64,000 nt of DNA from Pseudobowmanella zhangzhouensis (GTDB lineage Bacteria > Pseudomonadota > Gammaproteobacteria > Enterobacterales > Alteromonadaceae). Below are positions 44,521 through 53,445 of the stretch, one piece after another. How positions within the stretch are numbered: the stretch's first letter is position 1; each line of letters starts with the position of its first letter. The notes below the pieces were generated by a model, which saw nothing but the letters and a program-made list of their open reading frames with translations, searched no databases and was not told the DNA's origin. Location: assembly GCF_042662685.1 (NCBI RefSeq), contig NZ_JBHSYO010000003.1:310001-374000 (forward strand). The letters run 5' to 3'. The position numbers and the translations under genes were made by a program.

Positions 44521-44539
44521 GATCCGGCAAAGCCGGATC
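44521..44539. repeat. hairpin between flagellin and flaG
   Basis: GATCCGGC and GCCGGATC form a perfect eight-base stem with a three-base loop 11 bases after the flagellin stop. There is no T-tract, so it is more likely a 3'-end stabiliser or processing site for abundant flagellin mRNA than a strong terminator. Part of it (AGGATCCGGCTTTGC on the minus strand) also has sigma-54-like GG-ten-GC spacing, but the -24 box is poor. Confidence 0.6.
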
Positions 44540-44549
44540 CTCAGCCCGA

Positions 44550-45374
44550 TTATCCCAGCAAGGTCAGCGCAGCTTGCGGGCGCTGATTTGCCTGACTCAG
44601 TACCGAAATACTCGCTTGTTGAATAATCTGGTTACGAGTCAACTCAGCCGTTTCTGCCGCAAAATCCGTATCCCGGATACGCGAACGTGCCGCGGCGACG
44701 TTTTCAGAAATACTGCTTAAGTTACGGATGGTAGACTGGAATCGGTTTTGCAACGCACCGAGGTCCGCCCGAGCAGCACCGATAGTCGAGATTGCTTTAT
44801 CAATACTGGACAGAGCGCCAGATGCACCGGTAACGGTTGCTACTGTCACATCACCCAAAGACAGGCCCGACGCACCATAACCACCGGTTTGTTTCAGACT
44901 GACAGAAATCGTCTGTCCACCGTTGGCACCAACCAGGAATGTGGCAGAAAAATCACCTTTTAACAGATCCACACCACCAAACTGGGTCGTTTGACCGATA
45001 CGGCTGATTTCAGTTTTCAGTGCCGAGACTTCTTTTTGCAGCGAAGTACGGTCAGATGATGCGTTAATGCCGTTTTGCGCCTGCACCGCCAGCTGACGAA
45101 TACGTTGCAGTGCGGTAGTCACCTCGCCCAATGCACCTTCTGCCGTTTGCACCACTGAGATACCATCGTTGGCATTACGTACAGCCTGATCCAGGCCCTG
45201 GATTTGCGATGTTAAACGGTCAGATATTTGCAAACCAGCTGCATCGTCGGCGGCGCGGTTAATCCGAAAACCGGATGACAAACGTTCAAATGACGTAGAT
45301 AACGCAGCGGTTGAACCAAACAACTGACGCTGCGCGTTCAACGCCGAGACGTTAGTGTTGACGTATAAAGACAT
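44550..45374 (-). CDS. flagellin (filament subunit)
   Basis: This is a canonical flagellin of 274 residues: N-terminal SLYVNTNVSALNAQRQLFG and RLSSGFRINRAADDAAGLQI, a short variable domain, and C-terminal VAAARSRIRDTDFAAETAEL with the tail LSQANQRPQAALTLLG. I placed the start at 45374, where AGGAGGT is well spaced, rather than at 45398. It has a sigma-28 promoter and a long leader. It is probably the main glycosylated filament protein, but the glycosylation sites cannot be read from sequence. Confidence 0.96.
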   Translation of the reverse strand: MSLYVNTNVSALNAQRQLFGSTAALSTSFERLSSGFRINRAADDAAGLQISDRLTSQIQGLDQAVRNANDGISVVQTAEGALGEVTTALQRIRQLAVQAQNGINASSDRTSLQKEVSALKTEISRIGQTTQFGGVDLLKGDFSATFLVGANGGQTISVSLKQTGGYGASGLSLGDVTVATVTGASGALSSIDKAISTIGAARADLGALQNRFQSTIRNLSSISENVAAARSRIRDTDFAAETAELTRNQIIQQASISVLSQANQRPQAALTLLG

Positions 45375-45435
45375 ATTATTACCTCCTGAAAATGCCACCG
45401 GATACCCTCATACCCTGTGACATTCGCCTGATATT

Positions 45436-45451
45436 CAACTCTTGCGAGTTG
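45436..45451 (-). other. tetraloop hairpin in flagellin leader
   Basis: In the flagellin 5' leader the RNA CAACTC, GCAA, GAGTTG forms a six-base stem closed by a GNRA-type tetraloop, which is a stable element. It lies about 60 bases upstream of the start codon. Confidence 0.5.
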
Positions 45452-45460
45452 CCTCAAATC

Positions 45461-45490
45461 TTGCTTATCGATCCCTCAATCAATAAGCAA
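45461..45490 (-). other. leader hairpin presenting GGA, possible CsrA site
   Basis: TTGCTTAT pairs with ATAAGCAA (eight bases) in the flagellin leader, leaving a 14-base loop that contains GAGGGATCG. A GGA in a hairpin loop is the hallmark of CsrA/RsmA binding, and the ribosome site AGGAGG further down is a second GGA. This is a prediction from sequence only. Confidence 0.4.
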
Positions 45491-45550
45491 TCAACCTCAA
45501 TGTTCAAACCGGCCTCACCGATCTAAACGTAAAACACCCCTCAGCCATGG

Positions 45551-45577
45551 ATATCGACAAAAGCATTAGAATCTTTA
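45551..45577 (-). promoter_or_regulatory. sigma-28 (FliA) promoter of flagellin
   Basis: The minus strand has CTAAAG followed by GTCGATAT with 15 bases between TAAA and GTCGATAT, the standard FliA spacing; six of eight -10 bases match GCCGATAA. Transcription would start near 45545, giving a leader of about 170 bases. Confidence 0.72.
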
Positions 45578-45660
45578 GCGTTTTTTTGAACTTTTTTTCA
45601 AAAAAATCATATGTGATTGTTTTTATTGATTTTAATTTTTGATTTTTGTTGAGTGAAATG
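45578..45660. other. A-tract-rich region upstream of flagellin promoter
   Basis: This stretch between flagellin and ettA contains no gene. It has a series of A/T tracts (seven-base T runs at about 45581-45587 and 45592-45598, then repeated T tracts to 45650) directly upstream of the sigma-28 -35 box. It is positioned like an UP element or curved-DNA activator region. The rest of the gap to ettA (45661-45784) shows no clear element. Confidence 0.5.
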
Positions 45661-45784
45661 AGCAAACAGACAAACATTTTCAACGATTTTGTAATTCCGA
45701 CACTGCTATCGGCATGCACAGAATGCTAAACTAGCTGCACTCAACGTCTTATTCCGTTACAGACAACCTCAGCAAAGGACAATC

Positions 45785-47452
45785 ATGTCTCAATACGTGT
45801 ATACCATGTCGCGCGTGGGCAAAGTGGTGCCGCCGCGCAAAGAAATTTTGAAAAATATCTCCCTGTGTTTTTTCCCGGGTGCAAAAATTGGTGTGTTGGG
45901 CCTAAACGGCGCCGGTAAATCCACCTTATTGCGGATCATGGCCGGTATCGATACCGACATCGAAGGGGAAGCGCGTCCTCAGCCTGGCATCAAGATTGGC
46001 TACCTGCCGCAGGAGCCGAAGCTGAACATGGAAAAGGACGTACGCGGCAATATCGAAGAAGCCGTGGAAGATGTGGTGCACGCACTCAAGCGTCTCGATG
46101 AAGTGTACGCCGCCTATGCCGATCCTGATGCCGACTTCGACGCACTGGCTAAAGAACAAGGCCAGTTAGAAGCCATCATTCAGAGTAAAGACGGGCACAA
46201 CCTGGAGCATGCTCTGGAACGCGCTGCAGATGCCCTGCGCCTTCCGCCTTGGGATGCAGATGTAAATAAATTATCTGGTGGTGAGCGTCGCCGTGTGGCG
46301 CTGTGCAAACTTCTGCTGGAAAAACCAGAGATGTTATTGCTGGATGAACCGACCAACCACCTGGATGCGGAATCCGTTGCCTGGTTAGAGCGATTCCTGC
46401 ACGACTACGAAGGTACTGTAGTCGCGATTACCCACGACCGTTATTTCCTCGATAACGTCGCGGGCTGGATACTTGAGCTTGACCGTGGACACGGTATTCC
46501 GTGGGAAGGCAACTACTCCAGCTGGCTGGAGCAAAAAGACAAACGTCTTGAACAGGAAGAACGTACAGAAACAGCACGCCAGAAATCCATCAAACAGGAA
46601 CTGGAATGGGTCCGCACTAATCCTAAAGGCCGCCAGGCCAAGAGCAAAGCGCGGATGGCCCGCTTCGAAGAGCTTAACAGCTCCGATTACCAGCGCCGTA
46701 ACGAAACCAATGAACTGTATATCCCGACCGGTGAACGCCTCGGTGACGATGTTATCGAAGTGGTTAATCTGCGTAAGACCTATGGTGACAGAGTTCTGAT
46801 AGATGATATGAACTTCCGTATGCCGAAAGGCGCGATTGTTGGCATCATCGGCCCTAACGGAGCGGGTAAATCTACCTTGTTCCGAATGCTCAGCGGTCAG
46901 GAACAAGCCGACAGTGGTGAAATCAAAATTGGTAAAACCGTGCAGTTGGCCAGCGTCGATCAGTTCCGCGATGATATGAAAGGCGAAAATACGGTATGGC
47001 AAGAAGTGTCTGATGGTCAGGATTTGATCCGCATCGGCAATTATGAAGTCAACAGCCGCGCTTACGTCAGCCGCTTTAACTTCCGTGGCAATGACCAACA
47101 GAAATTCATTAAAGATTTATCCGGTGGTGAACGCAACCGGGTGCATTTGGCCAAGCTACTGAAAACTGGCGGTAACGTGTTGCTGCTCGACGAACCGACC
47201 AATGATTTGGACGTAGAAACCCTGCGCGCACTGGAAAATGCCCTGTTGGAATTCCCGGGATGTGCTATGGTGATTTCACACGACCGTTGGTTCCTTGACC
47301 GGGTTGCGACCCATATTCTGGATTATCGCGATGAGGGTAAAGTTAACTTCTATGAAGGTAACTACAGTGATTATGAAGTGTGGTTGAAGGAAAACTTTGG
47401 TCAGGACGTGGTAGAGCCACACAGACTTAAGTACAAACGCATCAGCAAATAG
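45785..47452 (+). CDS. ettA: energy-dependent translational throttle protein EttA
   Basis: EttA is an ABC-F ATPase that binds the ribosomal E site and gates entry into elongation according to ATP/ADP level. The 555-residue product has two nucleotide-binding domains: Walker A GLNGAGKSTLL (about 40-50) and GPNGAGKSTLF (about 355), signature LSGGERRRVALCK and LSGGERNRVHLAK, and a P-site tRNA arm and linker between them. Its length equals E. coli EttA. No membrane segment, so it is not a transporter. Confidence 0.96.
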   Translation: MSQYVYTMSRVGKVVPPRKEILKNISLCFFPGAKIGVLGLNGAGKSTLLRIMAGIDTDIEGEARPQPGIKIGYLPQEPKLNMEKDVRGNIEEAVEDVVHALKRLDEVYAAYADPDADFDALAKEQGQLEAIIQSKDGHNLEHALERAADALRLPPWDADVNKLSGGERRRVALCKLLLEKPEMLLLDEPTNHLDAESVAWLERFLHDYEGTVVAITHDRYFLDNVAGWILELDRGHGIPWEGNYSSWLEQKDKRLEQEERTETARQKSIKQELEWVRTNPKGRQAKSKARMARFEELNSSDYQRRNETNELYIPTGERLGDDVIEVVNLRKTYGDRVLIDDMNFRMPKGAIVGIIGPNGAGKSTLFRMLSGQEQADSGEIKIGKTVQLASVDQFRDDMKGENTVWQEVSDGQDLIRIGNYEVNSRAYVSRFNFRGNDQQKFIKDLSGGERNRVHLAKLLKTGGNVLLLDEPTNDLDVETLRALENALLEFPGCAMVISHDRWFLDRVATHILDYRDEGKVNFYEGNYSDYEVWLKENFGQDVVEPHRLKYKRISK

Positions 47453-47461
47453 AGGTCAGTT

Positions 47462-47827
47462 ATGTCAGACAAGCGACACTTTCACCGGGTATTGTTTACC
47501 GCCACGGTCGAATTAAAGGTGGGAGGCCTTGTCTTTTCCGTTGACCTTAAAGATATCTCTCTGCATGGCGCATTGATAACCCAGCCAAAACTGTTTGAGG
47601 TGGAGCCTGGCATCAATGTGCAACTCACCATTCCGCTGTCCAGCACGGAAGAAATTATTCAGGTTGAGGCAAAAATCCAGCACGCCGAGCACGGCCGCAT
47701 GGGGCTGGAGTTTCATAGTATGGATATCGACAGCATCAGTAATTTGCGTCGCCTGCTGGAAGTCAATCTGGCAGACGACGAATTGCTCAATCGTGATCTG
47801 ACCGCACTGTTAGAGCACCACCACTAA
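47462..47827 (+). CDS. single-domain PilZ protein
   Basis: PilZ domains bind cyclic di-GMP. The 121-residue product has the RxxxR motif (RHFHR, residues 5-9) and the second motif in LKDISLHGALI (DxSxxG), followed by the typical strand RMGLEFHSMD. It lies ten bases after ettA, so the two may be co-transcribed. Target unknown; proximity to flagellar genes hints at motility but does not show it. Confidence 0.88.
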   Translation: MSDKRHFHRVLFTATVELKVGGLVFSVDLKDISLHGALITQPKLFEVEPGINVQLTIPLSSTEEIIQVEAKIQHAEHGRMGLEFHSMDIDSISNLRRLLEVNLADDELLNRDLTALLEHHH

Positions 47828-47828
47828 C

Positions 47829-49187
47829 TTACAGTGCGTCCAGTGCGTCCGCGAGTTTCTTTACACCAATAACCTGCATACCTGCAATCGGCTGTTTCGG
47901 CATATTGGCCGACGGCACAATCGCCTTTTTGAATCCGTGTTTAGCCGCCTCAGCCAATCGCTCCGCACCATTGGGCACCGGGCGGATTTCACCCGCCAAA
48001 CCCACTTCGCCAAACACGATCAAATCACGCGCCAGTGCCTGATTGCGGAAACTGGAGACCATAGCCAGCAACAGCGCTAAATCTGCCGCGGTTTCTGCCA
48101 CGCGTACGCCACCCACTACGTTGGCGAATACGTCCTGATCATTCATTTGTAACTGACCATGACGATGTAACACGGCCAGCAACATGGCCAAGCGGTTTTG
48201 CTCCAGTCCCACCGCAATGCGCCGTGGATTGTTCAATTGCGAGTAATCCACCAGCGCCTGAAGCTCTACCAGCAGCGGACGTGTGCCTTCCCATACCACC
48301 AACACCACAGAACCAGGTGCCTGCTCTTCACCACGGCTCAAAAAGATCGCCGAAGGATTGGACACCTCTTTGAGACCCTTACCCGTCATGGCAAACACCC
48401 CTAACTCGTTCACCGCACCAAAGCGATTTTTGTGGGTGCGCAGCGTGCGATAGCGGCTGTCACTGTCACCTTCCAGCATCATTGAGCAGTCAATACAGTG
48501 TTCCAATACCTTGGGCCCGGCCAGACTGCCCTCTTTGGTCACATGGCCGACAATAAACACTGCGATGTGATGTTCCTTGGCAAAACGGGTCAACCATGCG
48601 GCGCTTTCACGAACCTGCGAAACACTGCCTGGCGCGGATTGCACATCGGCCACATGCATGACCTGAATCGAGTCAATCACCATAATCTGCGGTTTAATTT
48701 GCAAGGCCACATCGCAAATGGTTTCGATGCTGGTTTCGGCTAATAACTGCAGTTGATCACCCGGCAAGCCAAGACGATGAGCGCGCATCGCGACCTGTTG
48801 CAGGGATTCTTCACCAGTAACATATAAGGCTTTACTATTACCCGCCAAATGACACATGGTTTGTAGCAGCAGGGTGGATTTTCCCGCGCCCGGCGAGCCA
48901 CCAATTAACATGGCAGAGCCGGGGACAATACCGCCTCCCAGTACTCTGTCCAGCTCTTTAAACCCGGAACTAAAACGCGGCAACGCCTGTAAGTCGATAC
49001 TTTCCAGGGTCTGCACTTGTGCACTCACCTGCCCGGCATACCCCTGTCTTGCGCTGGATTTCACCGGATTACCAAGCAAAATTTCACTAATGGTATTCCA
49101 GGCCCCACAATCGTTACATTGTCCCTGCCAGCGCGGGTAGTCGCTACCACAATCACTACATACAAATGCGCTTTTTCGTTTTGCCAC
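47829..49187 (-). CDS. radA: DNA repair helicase-like protein RadA (Sms)
   Basis: RadA processes recombination intermediates with RecA. The product (452 residues from GTG at 49187) has a zinc finger (FVCSDCGSDYPRWQ and CNDCG, residues 8-30), Walker A GGSPGAGKST, the RadA-specific KNRFG motif (HKNRFGAVNELGVF) and a C-terminal Lon-like domain. I chose GTG 49187 because AGGAA precedes it and the protein then starts VAKRKSAFVC as in homologs. Confidence 0.95.
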   Translation of the reverse strand: MAKRKSAFVCSDCGSDYPRWQGQCNDCGAWNTISEILLGNPVKSSARQGYAGQVSAQVQTLESIDLQALPRFSSGFKELDRVLGGGIVPGSAMLIGGSPGAGKSTLLLQTMCHLAGNSKALYVTGEESLQQVAMRAHRLGLPGDQLQLLAETSIETICDVALQIKPQIMVIDSIQVMHVADVQSAPGSVSQVRESAAWLTRFAKEHHIAVFIVGHVTKEGSLAGPKVLEHCIDCSMMLEGDSDSRYRTLRTHKNRFGAVNELGVFAMTGKGLKEVSNPSAIFLSRGEEQAPGSVVLVVWEGTRPLLVELQALVDYSQLNNPRRIAVGLEQNRLAMLLAVLHRHGQLQMNDQDVFANVVGGVRVAETAADLALLLAMVSSFRNQALARDLIVFGEVGLAGEIRPVPNGAERLAEAAKHGFKKAIVPSANMPKQPIAGMQVIGVKKLADALDAL

Positions 49188-49310
49188 AATCTTGTTCCTG
49201 TTTGGAGATGATGTGATTGTAACTAAATTCACGAGGAAATCGCCATTCCTGCCGATAACCGTTTAACATGCTATTAAGACAAATCGGATTGAGTCAGACT
49301 TCATATCGCC

Positions 49311-51773
49311 ATGCAGGATTTCGAGCAATTTCAGGACATTATTGAGCAGTTAAAACCTGTGGTTGGACAACCTGATTTTAATCAGACCCTGTCCAGCGTC
49401 GCCACATCGGTGCCCGCTGCCAAACGATTCCTGCTCAAGCTGGAGTTAAAGCGGCTGGCTAAACCCTGTCGCAAGGTCATCGACTTGCGCGGCTTGGTCG
49501 ATGGTCGTTGCAGTAGTTATGAATATGATGGTTTGGTACATTATCTGGATGACGTGGCGATTGATGTGTTTGAACGTCAGACCCGCTCGTTTGGCCGCTA
49601 CACCATTGGCGTGTATGAAGCGGTAACCAACACCGAAAATAATTTCCGTGTAATTCAACAACGCGCCCAGCAAGCCAGTCAGGCAAGTGGTGACGCGCTA
49701 ACATCAGATGACAATTTTCCTGCCCGCAAAATACGCTTTGCTGAGTTACTAAAACGCAGCGAAGAGCGCATGAACTTCGCCGTGGCCATCGAAATATTCA
49801 ATGAATACAACGATAAAAGCAAAGGCACCACGCTGGATATTTCCGTACAGGGCTTGCGCATTAAAGTAAAACGCAAACTGCCTTATCGAAGCGGTGAGCG
49901 ACTAATTATCAAGTTTCTCGGCCTGCCGGGCGATCACAGTATGGATAAGCGTGAAGGGATCCCCTATGAGGTGATTCAGGTAGAAAACCGCGAAACGGAA
50001 CAACGTCTGGCCCTGAAGCGTACCCACTCGCGTAAGACGCCCAGCTTCGACGGATTTTTAAATAATTTTATCCACGGTAATAAGCGCCGTTATAAGCTGA
50101 ATCTGGATAACACCATCGAGGCAATCCGTGCCAAAGGCTACGAGCAGTACTACATCCCCCATGTCAGCTCGGTGCCGGTATTTTTAGCCGAGCAGGACGG
50201 TCGCTACATTCCACGCTATGTATTGACCAACGACTGCAACAAGGAAAGTATTTATTACTGGATGGATCATAACGGTCAACTGCAGCTGCATCAGTTATTA
50301 CGCCAGGCCCGCATTCAGTATTTACTGGACAACAATCTGACCGAAACCTACCTGTTTAGCTTCGTTCATCATAAAGATGAGCAAAGCTGGTATTACTCTG
50401 CCAGCTGGGATGAACTCAAAACCCAACCGTTACTGGCCAATTTATTCCGCGGTTATGGCGCACGCAAAGCCAGTTGGCGTGTATACAAGCTGCAACTATG
50501 CGCCATCAATGCCGACCATAGTTTTGCGCCCAGTAGCATTCCGGATGATGCATTAGACAATCCTCGTCTGCGTGATAAGCCCCCAGCGCCGCGCTTGCAG
50601 GGTAAATTACATGAAATCGGGCAGATGGCGTTGCTGACGAACATTACCGACCAATGGAATACCCGCCCATTTCTGCGTTTTAAATTAGACAGGCAGAAAT
50701 TGTCCGCGTTGCAGCCCTTTATACATAACCCTGTGAGTAACAACACACTCAGTCTGCACCGCTTTAAATATGCCAATATGCGGATTTTTGACCGCTATCA
50801 GTTACGTACTGAAATTGTGCTGGATACGCCTTATTTAACCCTGCATGGCGTAACCGAAGATGTGTCATTACAAGGTATAAAAGTTCAGCTGAATCAGCCA
50901 TTTAATGGCAATTTGTATGAAGAAGTGCAGGTCAGTTTCCCGCGTCTGCAAGAGGCCAATTCAAAATTGCCGTTGAAGGGACTGTATTACTCAGTGCGCA
51001 ATATCAGCCCGGATCGCAGCGTGCTTAATCTGCACATTCTGCATGCGCACGATACCCACAGTGCCGAATCATTGTTCGGGCGCGTGATCCAGAAAAACCG
51101 TCAGTTACTGAAAACCTATCAGGATGACGACATGTTACCAGGCTTGGGTGAAGCCCTGCGTAACGTTTACTCTGCGCATATCCCCAATGTGCCGTTTTTT
51201 GTCAGCAAAACAGGCTTGCAGTTCAGGCCTGACGCCATTTTGGATATCACCCCCAAGCATTCACTGTATCCGCTACTTAGTTTTGGCGCAAGCGCGGGTC
51301 AGCTTAATCTGTATTTTCTGTATGCAGGCAAGTCGCAGGATTTCCTGCAAGCCACATTAAGCAAATTAAAAACCAATACACGACCTGTGATGAAAGAGGC
51401 CTTCGTGGGGTTTAACCCCAACGCGGATAAGGTATCAGACGCGATTACCTGCCGTTTCAGTGAGGAATTTGGTTCAGATCAGGCGCGGCGCGATTTTATC
51501 TCCACAGCAATGGATAAGGGATGCTTTTATGCAATTAAAGTGTTTCTGGCGCGTACCGGTAAACCCGACACGGATATGATAAAAACCGAGATGCAATATC
51601 TGGGCGTGTATGCCCTGCACAAAGCCAAGGCACTGGAAGATCAGTTATGGAATATCAGTGGAGTCGGCGATTTAATTGATGTCAGTGACGAAGCCATGCT
51701 GCGCTATGGCTTTAATCAACAGCATTTGGCCGCCAACCATCAGGCGCTTGCGCGCCTGAGTTCGTCAGACTAA
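49311..51773 (+). CDS. large protein with two PilZ-like domains
   Basis: The 820-residue cytosolic product has two PilZ-like domains. The first, near residues 150-230, keeps TLDISVQGLRIKVK but lacks a clear RxxxR arginine pair. The second, near 500-570, has RYQLR (RxxxR) and EDVSLQGIKVQ (DxSxxG) and looks able to bind cyclic di-GMP. The remaining regions are not recognised. Similar large proteins sit beside radA/serB in related marine bacteria, as I recall. The 3' end overlaps convergent serB by nine bases. Confidence 0.75.
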   Translation: MQDFEQFQDIIEQLKPVVGQPDFNQTLSSVATSVPAAKRFLLKLELKRLAKPCRKVIDLRGLVDGRCSSYEYDGLVHYLDDVAIDVFERQTRSFGRYTIGVYEAVTNTENNFRVIQQRAQQASQASGDALTSDDNFPARKIRFAELLKRSEERMNFAVAIEIFNEYNDKSKGTTLDISVQGLRIKVKRKLPYRSGERLIIKFLGLPGDHSMDKREGIPYEVIQVENRETEQRLALKRTHSRKTPSFDGFLNNFIHGNKRRYKLNLDNTIEAIRAKGYEQYYIPHVSSVPVFLAEQDGRYIPRYVLTNDCNKESIYYWMDHNGQLQLHQLLRQARIQYLLDNNLTETYLFSFVHHKDEQSWYYSASWDELKTQPLLANLFRGYGARKASWRVYKLQLCAINADHSFAPSSIPDDALDNPRLRDKPPAPRLQGKLHEIGQMALLTNITDQWNTRPFLRFKLDRQKLSALQPFIHNPVSNNTLSLHRFKYANMRIFDRYQLRTEIVLDTPYLTLHGVTEDVSLQGIKVQLNQPFNGNLYEEVQVSFPRLQEANSKLPLKGLYYSVRNISPDRSVLNLHILHAHDTHSAESLFGRVIQKNRQLLKTYQDDDMLPGLGEALRNVYSAHIPNVPFFVSKTGLQFRPDAILDITPKHSLYPLLSFGASAGQLNLYFLYAGKSQDFLQATLSKLKTNTRPVMKEAFVGFNPNADKVSDAITCRFSEEFGSDQARRDFISTAMDKGCFYAIKVFLARTGKPDTDMIKTEMQYLGVYALHKAKALEDQLWNISGVGDLIDVSDEAMLRYGFNQQHLAANHQALARLSSSD

Positions 51774-52766
51774 GTAGTGCAGCAGCGTATCGAGGCTGTT
51801 GAATCGAATCGAAGCCGCCGCTTTTTCCTGCACCACTGGCTTGGCGTGAAACGCAACACCGAGCCCGGCAACGCCCATCATAGTCAGATCATTAGCACCA
51901 TCGCCCATGGCAACCGTCTGCGTCATGGGTAATGAGAACTGCGCGGCCAGTGACGACACCGTGTGCGCTTTTACATTGGCATCGACAATGCGGCCTATGA
52001 CTTCACCGGTTAATTTGCCATTCTCAATGCCCAATACGTTGGCCTCGGCCGCGTCCAGTTCTAGACGTTCACGTAAATGATCAGCAAAGTAGGTAAAGCC
52101 TCCTGAGGCCAATGCTACTTTCCAGTTAGCCTGCTTGAGACTGTTCAGCAGCACCATCATGCCAGGCATAATTGGCAAAGCATCTCTTACCGTCTCCAGA
52201 ATAGATTGCGGAGCGCCTTGCAAACAGGCCACCCGTTGACGCAGGCTCTGGGCGAAATCCAACTTGCCCTGCATGGCTAATTCCGTCACTTCACTGACCT
52301 GAGGACCTACCCCGGCCAATGCTGCGATATCATCAATGCACTCACACGCAATCATCGTGCTGTCCATATCCATTACCAGCAGGCCGGGCTGTGTAATACG
52401 TGGTCCCTGTGACAATAGCGCTATTTCTGCGCGATGGGCCTGCGCGGTCTGTGTGACTGTTGATTTGTCTAAATTAATGTCTTGCGGCAGGTAAACAATC
52501 GCTGCCTGAGTTTGGGTTTGAGCATTAAACGCGGAGGGATGCCATACACAGCGGCTTGCCTCAAGGCCAAGCCCGACCAGCACTTTGTACAGTTTGTCCA
52601 GTGACAAAGCGGGAGCAGCAATCACTAAGCGTATCGTCTGCTTCTCACAACGTAACGCAGTGATTTCGCGCTCAGCGCAAAATTGGTAGGTGCGTGTGGC
52701 ATCAAACTGACTGAGAAAATAACCGGCACTTTGCCAATGCAACGCGGAAACTGAATAACTGGCCAT
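51765..52766 (-). CDS. serB: phosphoserine phosphatase SerB
   Basis: SerB hydrolyses phosphoserine in the last step of serine synthesis. The 333-residue product (ATG 52766, preceded by AGGGGTGAG) has an N-terminal regulatory extension and the HAD core: nucleophile VMDMDSTMIACECID, LASGGFTYFA, and GDGANDLTMMGVAGLGVAF. The order radA-serB-ytjB matches E. coli with the large PilZ gene inserted. Confidence 0.95.
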   Translation of the reverse strand: MASYSVSALHWQSAGYFLSQFDATRTYQFCAEREITALRCEKQTIRLVIAAPALSLDKLYKVLVGLGLEASRCVWHPSAFNAQTQTQAAIVYLPQDINLDKSTVTQTAQAHRAEIALLSQGPRITQPGLLVMDMDSTMIACECIDDIAALAGVGPQVSEVTELAMQGKLDFAQSLRQRVACLQGAPQSILETVRDALPIMPGMMVLLNSLKQANWKVALASGGFTYFADHLRERLELDAAEANVLGIENGKLTGEVIGRIVDANVKAHTVSSLAAQFSLPMTQTVAMGDGANDLTMMGVAGLGVAFHAKPVVQEKAAASIRFNSLDTLLHYLV

Positions 52767-52845
52767 GCTCACCCCTGCAAGTAAAGATGCCGATAATGCT
52801 GACAAAGGCTTTGAAATTCAAGCGATTTGCCCTATCGTAACGGCG

Positions 52846-53445
52846 ATGAACAGAATCCATTCCGACCATTATGTCGCGCCCAGTGGCGCATCCATTATCA
52901 AACGCCTGCTCAATTTTCTGGTGGCGTTGGCGGGGGGCTTTATTGCCCTGTATTTATGGTTAAACAACCTGATTCAGGATGAACAGCAACTGCAACGTCA
53001 GGCAAATCAACTCGGTTATATGATCAGTGCGCAAAATGCGCGCTTGCTGGCCGGCCACCTCAGTACCAATGAGTTAGAGGCAGTTAAGTTACAACTGCAC
53101 ATTCTCGAAGAGGATGAACACGTACATTCAGTTTCCCTGTACCGCGATAACGGCGAACTGCTGCTCAGTAGTGACGAGCAAAGCTCACTGGTTACCCTGT
53201 TTGCCCCGGAACAAGAGCCGGAATTACTGGTGTATGTGCAGGAAATCCAGCAGGACGATAAAATTCTCGGGTTTTTGCGTGTACTGCTGTGGCGCGACCG
53301 TGTGCTGCAACACTATCAGGCGTATCAGCACGAGATTTTATTTCAGGCTGGAATGTTGATGGTGTTATCACTGTTGGTGGGCGTTATGGCTACCCGCGGC
53401 TTCTACAAATGGCGTTATCGGGATAAGCCAAACGTCGCCAAATAA
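52846..53445 (+). CDS. ytjB: YtjB/SMP-family membrane protein
   Basis: The 199-residue product, divergent from serB as in E. coli, has an N-terminal membrane helix (FLVALAGGFIALYLWL) and a C-terminal one (AGMLMVLSLLVGVMATRGF) enclosing a periplasmic region with PAS-like sequence (HSVSLYRDNGELLLSSDE). This is the layout of YtjB (AhpA/SMP). I chose the internal ATG at 52846; the upstream in-frame ATG at 52765 would overlap serB. Molecular role is not established. Confidence 0.8.
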   Translation: MNRIHSDHYVAPSGASIIKRLLNFLVALAGGFIALYLWLNNLIQDEQQLQRQANQLGYMISAQNARLLAGHLSTNELEAVKLQLHILEEDEHVHSVSLYRDNGELLLSSDEQSSLVTLFAPEQEPELLVYVQEIQQDDKILGFLRVLLWRDRVLQHYQAYQHEILFQAGMLMVLSLLVGVMATRGFYKWRYRDKPNVAK

